A DNA stretch of 64,000 bases from Methylobacterium platani (GTDB lineage: Bacteria; Pseudomonadota; Alphaproteobacteria; Rhizobiales; Beijerinckiaceae): positions 57,799 through 121,798 of the forward strand of contig NZ_LWHQ01000034.1 in NCBI RefSeq assembly GCF_001653715.1, given 5' to 3'. The position numbers and the translations under genes are program-made. Every line of letters starts with the position of its first letter. Positions within the stretch are counted from its first letter, which is position 1. A model generated the notes under the pieces. The model was given only the letters and a program-made list of their open reading frames with translations. It had not been told where the DNA came from and ran no database searches. Of the stretch, positions 59,892 to 64,000 are shown piece after piece.

Positions 59892-60296
59892 TCACCGCGC
59901 CGGCTTCTTGGCCAGCTCCGCCGCCGGCGTGATGCTGCCGGTCTGGGTCACCTTGTCCTTCGCCTGGTCGAGGCGCTTGGTGAGGGAGGCGAGGTCGCGC
60001 TGCGTGGTCGCGAGCTGGGCCTTGGCCTTGTCGCGGGTCGCGCCGAGCTGGGCGATCTCGTCGCGGGCGGCGGCGATCTTGGCCTGGCGGTCGCGCAGTT
60101 CGGCGTCGACGTCCTGGAACTGCTTGACCCGCGCCGCGAGGGCGTCGCGCTGGCCCTCGGTCTCCGCCAGCTGGGCCCGCAGCGCGGCCTTGCCCGACGA
60201 CGACACGCCGTAGGCGCCCCAGCCCGACAGGGTACCGAGGCCGAGGATGCCGGCCGCGAGGACGGCGGGATGGGGGCGGAACCGCAGGGCGCGCAT
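59892..60296 (-). CDS. membrane-anchored coiled-coil protein
   Basis: The product has 134 residues: one N-terminal membrane helix (about 12-32), then a continuous coiled coil (about 36-112) with Ala/Gln/Arg heptads (ELRDRQAKIAAARDEIAQLG), and a short Pro-rich tail. It resembles small periplasmic coiled-coil proteins of Tad pilus or secretion loci, but no family is certain. It is divergent from the Tad/VWA gene at 60550. Confidence 0.65.
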   Translation of the reverse strand: MRALRFRPHPAVLAAGILGLGTLSGWGAYGVSSSGKAALRAQLAETEGQRDALAARVKQFQDVDAELRDRQAKIAAARDEIAQLGATRDKAKAQLATTQRDLASLTKRLDQAKDKVTQTGSITPAAELAKKPAR

Positions 60297-60549
60297 CGGC
60301 AGTCCTCGTCAGGTACTCGGTGGGCCGCCGCGCGGCGGCCGAGGATGTCCCGAACCCGGGAACACGACTGCCTGAGACGATGCCGGATCTTCGTTAACGC
60401 CGCCTTGCCGCGCCTCGTCGCCCGAAACCTTAACCGATCGTGACCGGCATCGGCACAGGCACCGTGATGCCGGCGGCGGAGTCTTAACCTCTGCGTCGTT
60501 AGATCTTGCTTGTTAGAGCAAGTGAGCGGCGACAGAGGGTCGGACCTCC

Positions 60550-61821
60550 ATGAAGCGGCTGTTCGTCCGGTTCCAGCGCGAGCATCGCGGCAGCATCGCG
60601 ATCATCCTGGCGCTGACGATGATACCGGTGACCTTCCTGGTCGGGGCGGGCGTGGACTATGCCCGCAGCGCCGGGATCCGGGCGAAGCTCCAGACCGCGA
60701 CGGACGCGGCGGTGCTGGCGGTGATCCGCGAGGCGCCGACGCTCGCGAGCGACGCCGACTTCCAGGCCCGCGCCCGGGCCTATTTCGACGCGAGCTTCCC
60801 GCCCCAGGCCGGCGTGACCGTGACGAGCTTCACGCCGGTCCGCGCCGGCACGCAGGTCACGGTCAGCGCCACCGCGCAGGTGGACACGACCCTCGGGCGG
60901 CTGATGCATCCGGCCCCGATCGAGGTCAGCGGCACGTCGCAGGCGATGTCGGGCGGCAAGGCGATCGAGATTGCGCTGGTGCTCGACAATACCGGCTCGA
61001 TGAACGACGCCGGCAAGCTCCCGGCCCTCAAGCAGGCGGCGAAGGATTTCCTGACCTACCTCGACAAGGTCGTGGTCAGCCGCTCCGACGCGAAGGTCGC
61101 CCTGGTGCCGTTCTCGACCCAGGTGAATCTCGGCACCGGCACCACCAGCGCCGGCTGGCTCAGCTACGCCAAGCTCGGCACCGTGACCGCGACGAGTTGG
61201 AAGGGCTGCATCACCGACCGCGACCAGTCCTACGACGTGCAGCTCCCGTCGCCCGAACCCACCGGCGCCGCCGCCTACCCGGCCGACGCCTGCGACACGA
61301 CCCAGAACGGCCGGCCGACCCTGGCGCAGATCCGCCCGCTCGGCACCGACTACGCCACGCTCGCCACCGCCATCGACGGCATGACGGCGGGGGGCAACAC
61401 CAACGTCACGATCGGGGTGGCCTGGGGCATGGAGGCGCTCACGCCCTACGGGCCGCTGAGCTCGGCGACGAGCATGTCCAACGACCGGGTCAGCAAGATC
61501 ATGATCGTGCTCACCGACGGCCTGAACACGCAGAACCGCTGGAAGGGCGTCTGTTCCGGGAATTTCTGGTACGATTACTTCTACAATCCCGGCTGCATCG
61601 ACGACAGCGTCATCGATGCCCGCACGCTGTCGGCCTGCACCGCGGCGAAGAACGCCGGCATCATCATCTATACGGTGCGGGTGATCGACGGAAATACCGA
61701 CATGCTCAAATCCTGCGCCAGCAAGGACGGCTTCTTCTACAACGTCATCACGGCGAGCGATCTCAAGCCGGCGTTCCAGAGCATCGGCAGCTCGATCGCT
61801 CAGTTCCGGCTGACGCAGTAG
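60550..61821 (+). CDS. Tad-type pilus assembly protein with VWA domain (TadG-like)
   Basis: This 423-residue protein has an N-terminal pseudopilin-like membrane helix GSIAIILALTMIPVTFLVGAGVDYAR (TadE/TadG-type, residues 16-42), a beta-rich region to about 125, and a von Willebrand A domain (about 135-420) with the MIDAS motif LVLDNTGSM, NVTIGVAWGM and IVLTDGLNTQNRW. TadG-type proteins are exported and anchored to the envelope where they help form or adhere Flp pili. No other tad genes lie nearby. Promoter likely within 60297-60549. Confidence 0.92.
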   Translation: MKRLFVRFQREHRGSIAIILALTMIPVTFLVGAGVDYARSAGIRAKLQTATDAAVLAVIREAPTLASDADFQARARAYFDASFPPQAGVTVTSFTPVRAGTQVTVSATAQVDTTLGRLMHPAPIEVSGTSQAMSGGKAIEIALVLDNTGSMNDAGKLPALKQAAKDFLTYLDKVVVSRSDAKVALVPFSTQVNLGTGTTSAGWLSYAKLGTVTATSWKGCITDRDQSYDVQLPSPEPTGAAAYPADACDTTQNGRPTLAQIRPLGTDYATLATAIDGMTAGGNTNVTIGVAWGMEALTPYGPLSSATSMSNDRVSKIMIVLTDGLNTQNRWKGVCSGNFWYDYFYNPGCIDDSVIDARTLSACTAAKNAGIIIYTVRVIDGNTDMLKSCASKDGFFYNVITASDLKPAFQSIGSSIAQFRLTQ

Positions 61822-61872
61822 GGACAGGCGAGGATGCGGGTGCCGGGCCGCGCGGGGCGGCGCTCCGTTGAC

Positions 61873-61892
61873 TTGCGCATTGCATTGCAGCA
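61873..61892. promoter_or_regulatory. possible PhaR-type TGC-rich box upstream of phasin gene
   Basis: TTGCGCATTGCATTGCAGCA lies 67 bases before the phasin ATG. Repeated TGCA/TGCG units of this type occur upstream of alphaproteobacterial phasin genes bound by the PHA-responsive repressor PhaR; assignment is by resemblance only. A -35-like TTGACT (61868-61873) touches it. Confidence 0.4.
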
Positions 61893-61958
61893 TCGTGTTT
61901 ACTGCGTCGCACAAAACCTCACGGGCGGCGCGCGTCGCGACTGCCAGAGGAAACGACC

Positions 61959-62345
61959 ATGACCGGTACCCAGAAGCCCTTCGAGATCCCGACCGAGATG
62001 CGCGACTTCGCCGAGAAGGGCGTCCAGAACGCCCGCACGGCGTTCGGCACCTTCCTGGGCACCGCCCGCAAGCTCGCCGAGACCGTGCAGACCTCGACCA
62101 GCACCTCGCAGACCGGCATGGGCACGGCCGTCGCCCGCGGCTTCGACTACACCGAGCAGCACGCCTCCGCGACCTTCGACCTCGCCGAGAAGCTCGTGCG
62201 CACCACCGACGTCAAGCAGGCGCTGGAGCTGCAGGGCGAGTACATGCGCAACCAGATGAGCGCGCTGCAGAGCCAGGCGAAGGAGTTCGCCACCCTGTCG
62301 GAGTCGATCAAGGCCGACCTGAACAAGGCCCAGGCCAAGGCCTGA
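61959..62345 (+). CDS. phasin family protein
   Basis: The product has 128 residues, all helical, with the phasin_2 pattern: KPFEIPTEMRDFAEKGVQNARTAF at the start and VKQALELQGEYMRNQMSALQSQAKEF in the second half. It coats PHA granules and sets their size. No signal peptide. It probably works with the phaC product at 6158-7951. Confidence 0.92.
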   Translation: MTGTQKPFEIPTEMRDFAEKGVQNARTAFGTFLGTARKLAETVQTSTSTSQTGMGTAVARGFDYTEQHASATFDLAEKLVRTTDVKQALELQGEYMRNQMSALQSQAKEFATLSESIKADLNKAQAKA

Positions 62346-62706
62346 TCAGGTCGAGAGCCTGATCCCGGGGGCCTGAACCCGACGGTCGTCGCGGACGGCC
62401 CTCGGTTTCCGGATCGTCGCTCCCGGGCCTGTCCGGGATCGCCCCGATGCGTCGGGGCGAGCGCCTGCGCCGAGGGACGAAGCCCCCTTCGGCGCGGACG
62501 CGACCGGGTGGCGCGTACCCGTCCCGCCGGGACGTCCTCCGAGCCGGACCGGACGATCGTCGGCGCGCCCGCGCCGAATGCCGGTGCCCGGACAAGCCTG
62601 CCGGCGCTCCGGCCCCGCCCGCTCGCCCCCGCACCGGGTGGGGGCGGCGCGCCCGCCGGGCGACGCGCCAGGGACGCGACGCCCGCTACTCCGAGGAGGC
62701 CGAGCC
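62346..62706. other. gene-free stretch
   Basis: About 360 very GC-rich bases between the phasin gene and the next phasin-like gene. Open frames exist but look like composition artefacts. No repeat, hairpin or promoter stands out. Confidence 0.4.
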
Positions 62707-63501
62707 ATGACCATGCGCCGCAGCGACAAGACCCGCAAGCCGCCCCGCCGCCCCGCCGCCCGCCCGGCGGCCCGGCCGGTCGACACGACCCGGTCCGGCG
62801 AGATCCCGTCCGACACGGCTGCCGCGCCCGGACCCGCCGGGCCCGAGGCCGCGGCCGTGCAGGCCGCCGGGGCCGAGGGCGCGCCGGAGCCGGTTGCCGC
62901 CGAGGCGCCGGTCGCGGACATCGTTACGGAAGAGACCGCGACGGACGCCGCCTCGACGGAGGCGCCCGCTTCGGAGACCGGAGACGCGATTCGCGCCGAG
63001 GCCCAGGAGCAACCGATGCCGCAGGACCAGCCGGCCGCGGAGCAGGAGGCCACCGTGCGGGACACCGTCGCCGAGGTTCCCGCCGAGGAGCCGTCTGCGG
63101 AAGAGCCGTCTGCCGAAGAGCCGCTTGCGGAAGAGATGGCCGTCGCGGAGCCGACCGCCGAGGAGCCGGTCGCCGCGACCGACGAACCGGCGACCGCCGA
63201 GTCAGCCTCCGGGACGACGGAGCGGGCCGGCGCCTCCGACCGGGACGCGATCCCGCTCGCGGCGATGCAGGGCCTCATCGAGATCAACGGCCGGCTGGTG
63301 GCGTTCATGCAGGGCGAGGGCCAGGCCGCCGTGGCGTTCTGGAAGGCCGCCCTGACGGTCCGCTCGCCGGGCGACCTCGCCCAGCTCCAGGCCGCGGAGA
63401 TGAGCCGGGCGCTCGATGCGGCGATCGCCTGCTGGACCGATCTCGCCCGGCGGATGGGCCGGTTCCCGGCCTTCGCGCCGGCCCGGGCCCGCGCCGCCTG
63501 A
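62707..63501 (+). CDS. acidic low-complexity protein with C-terminal phasin-like helix region
   Basis: This 264-residue protein has a basic start (about 1-25), a long acidic, Ala/Glu/Pro/Thr-rich region (30-180) with the tandem units AEEPS-AEEPS-AEEPL, and a C-terminal helical part (about 185-264: LIEINGRLVAFMQGEGQAAVAFW, LQAAEMSRALDAAIACW) like a short phasin. It may bridge PHA granules to other components through its disordered arm (inferred). A GAGGAGG ribosome site precedes the ATG. It lies between two other small genes of apparently related function. Confidence 0.75.
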   Translation: MTMRRSDKTRKPPRRPAARPAARPVDTTRSGEIPSDTAAAPGPAGPEAAAVQAAGAEGAPEPVAAEAPVADIVTEETATDAASTEAPASETGDAIRAEAQEQPMPQDQPAAEQEATVRDTVAEVPAEEPSAEEPSAEEPLAEEMAVAEPTAEEPVAATDEPATAESASGTTERAGASDRDAIPLAAMQGLIEINGRLVAFMQGEGQAAVAFWKAALTVRSPGDLAQLQAAEMSRALDAAIACWTDLARRMGRFPAFAPARARAA

Positions 63502-63615
63502 CGGCGCTCCCGCAAGGCCGGCCCCGTCACCGGGGCGGCCCTGCGGGCCTGCTCTGCGCGGCCCGGGGCGTGCGGCTCCGGACCGCCGATCGCACACCGC
63601 TCAAAGGAGATCGGC

Positions 63616-63921
63616 ATGTTGGGCGCTTGGTACGCGACGGCGATGCTCGCGATGGAAGCCCAGAGGGTGATCGAGCTGCGGATGGTCAAGCTCGCCTGGG
63701 GCGGCCTCGCCGGCCAGGTCGAGGCGCAGCGGATGGTGAGCGAGAAGATCGGGGCCGCCTTCGAGGCGACCGGCACCCTGCTCGGCGGCGGCACGCCGGA
63801 AGCGGTGATCGACCGCTACCGCGAGCACGTCCGCAACAACGTCGAGCGCCTGTCCGCGCCGACCACGGCATTTCCCGACGAAGCGGATCCCGGCTCGTCG
63901 AAGAAAATGCTGCACAATTAA
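63616..63921 (+). CDS. small helical protein, possibly PHA-associated
   Basis: The 101-residue protein is helical throughout the first 85 residues (WYATAMLAMEAQRVIELRM, EAQRMVSEKIGAAFEATGTL), with a polar Lys-containing tail. The repeated pattern of hydrophobic faces resembles phasin-like granule proteins, but no firm family match is claimed. A strong AAAGGAG site lies 7 bases before the ATG. It follows the phasin-like gene after 114 bases. Confidence 0.7.
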   Translation: MLGAWYATAMLAMEAQRVIELRMVKLAWGGLAGQVEAQRMVSEKIGAAFEATGTLLGGGTPEAVIDRYREHVRNNVERLSAPTTAFPDEADPGSSKKMLHN

Positions 63922-64000
63922 AGATCGGGCATTGCTGTAGAGCACTTCGCGATCGCGTCGCACACGGTACACGACACGAGCTCCGTCGCCCTGCGGTCGG

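Noticed and set aside
1..64000. Search for tRNA, rRNA, insertion sequences and CRISPR arrays
   Set aside because: No T-loop-like GGTTCGAATCC sequence, no rRNA-like block, no transposase gene and no regularly spaced repeats were seen by eye; a tRNAscan or CRISPR search would settle it.

Overview
The window is a high-GC chromosomal segment of an alphaproteobacterium, most likely a Methylobacterium or Methylorubrum relative (Hyphomicrobiales). The evidence is a class I polyhydroxyalkanoate (PHA) synthase and phasin-like genes, the acpXL-lpxXL cluster that makes very-long-chain acylated lipid A, a CpdR-type receiver, an HWE/HisKA_2-type histidine kinase, and LexA boxes of the alphaproteobacterial form GTTC-N7-GTTC. 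No rRNA, tRNA, insertion sequence, CRISPR array or intact prophage was seen. Most of the segment is core chromosome with tightly packed genes.

Layout. 1-16160: truncated sensor kinase, HxlR regulator/dehydrogenase divergent pair, small secreted proteins and lipoproteins, an AlaC-type aminotransferase, PHA synthase, FadL-type porin, FAH-family hydrolase, LuxR-type response regulator, RlpA-like protein, a soluble double-PAS chemotaxis receptor, an NADP-dependent oxidoreductase and a DUF1223 protein. 16201-22934 (minus): the VLCFA-lipid A operon, with acpXL, fabZ, two ketosynthase genes (one without its catalytic residues), an inserted FabG-like reductase and SH3-like protein, a zinc-type dehydrogenase and an LpxXL-type acyltransferase. 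23177-27401: AI-2E-type permease, Asp/Arg-rich secreted protein, RidA-like protein, receiver protein and dienelactone hydrolase.

27610-33341 is the most unusual region. Six genes in three transcription units lie behind three perfect GTTC-N7-GTTC boxes: a putative annealing-type protein, a TnsA-like protein, an SbcD-like nuclease, an SbcC/Rad50-like ATPase whose halves are in circularly permuted order, a small coiled-coil protein and an unknown protein. I read it as an SOS-controlled DNA end-processing module that may be undescribed.

33427-45508: acylphosphatase, DUF599 and DUF3253 proteins, HAD hydrolase, YdcF and RraA-like proteins, GST, then epmB-epmA divergent from efp (EF-P modification), a DUF1624 membrane protein, a double cold-shock protein, DUF192, and a lower-GC pair with a putative GNAT-like protein and a receiver fusion. 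45545-59662: PAQR/hemolysin III, heme A synthase (ctaA), anmK, tyrS, DedA, DsbB, a CPA2 antiporter with a UspA-like tail, DUF1178, nitrilase, grxC, cpdR, N-formylglutamate amidohydrolase and a CoA-ester lyase. 59892-63921: coiled-coil membrane protein, Tad/VWA protein, then a phasin and two phasin-like or unknown proteins, probably linked to the PHA synthase at 6158.
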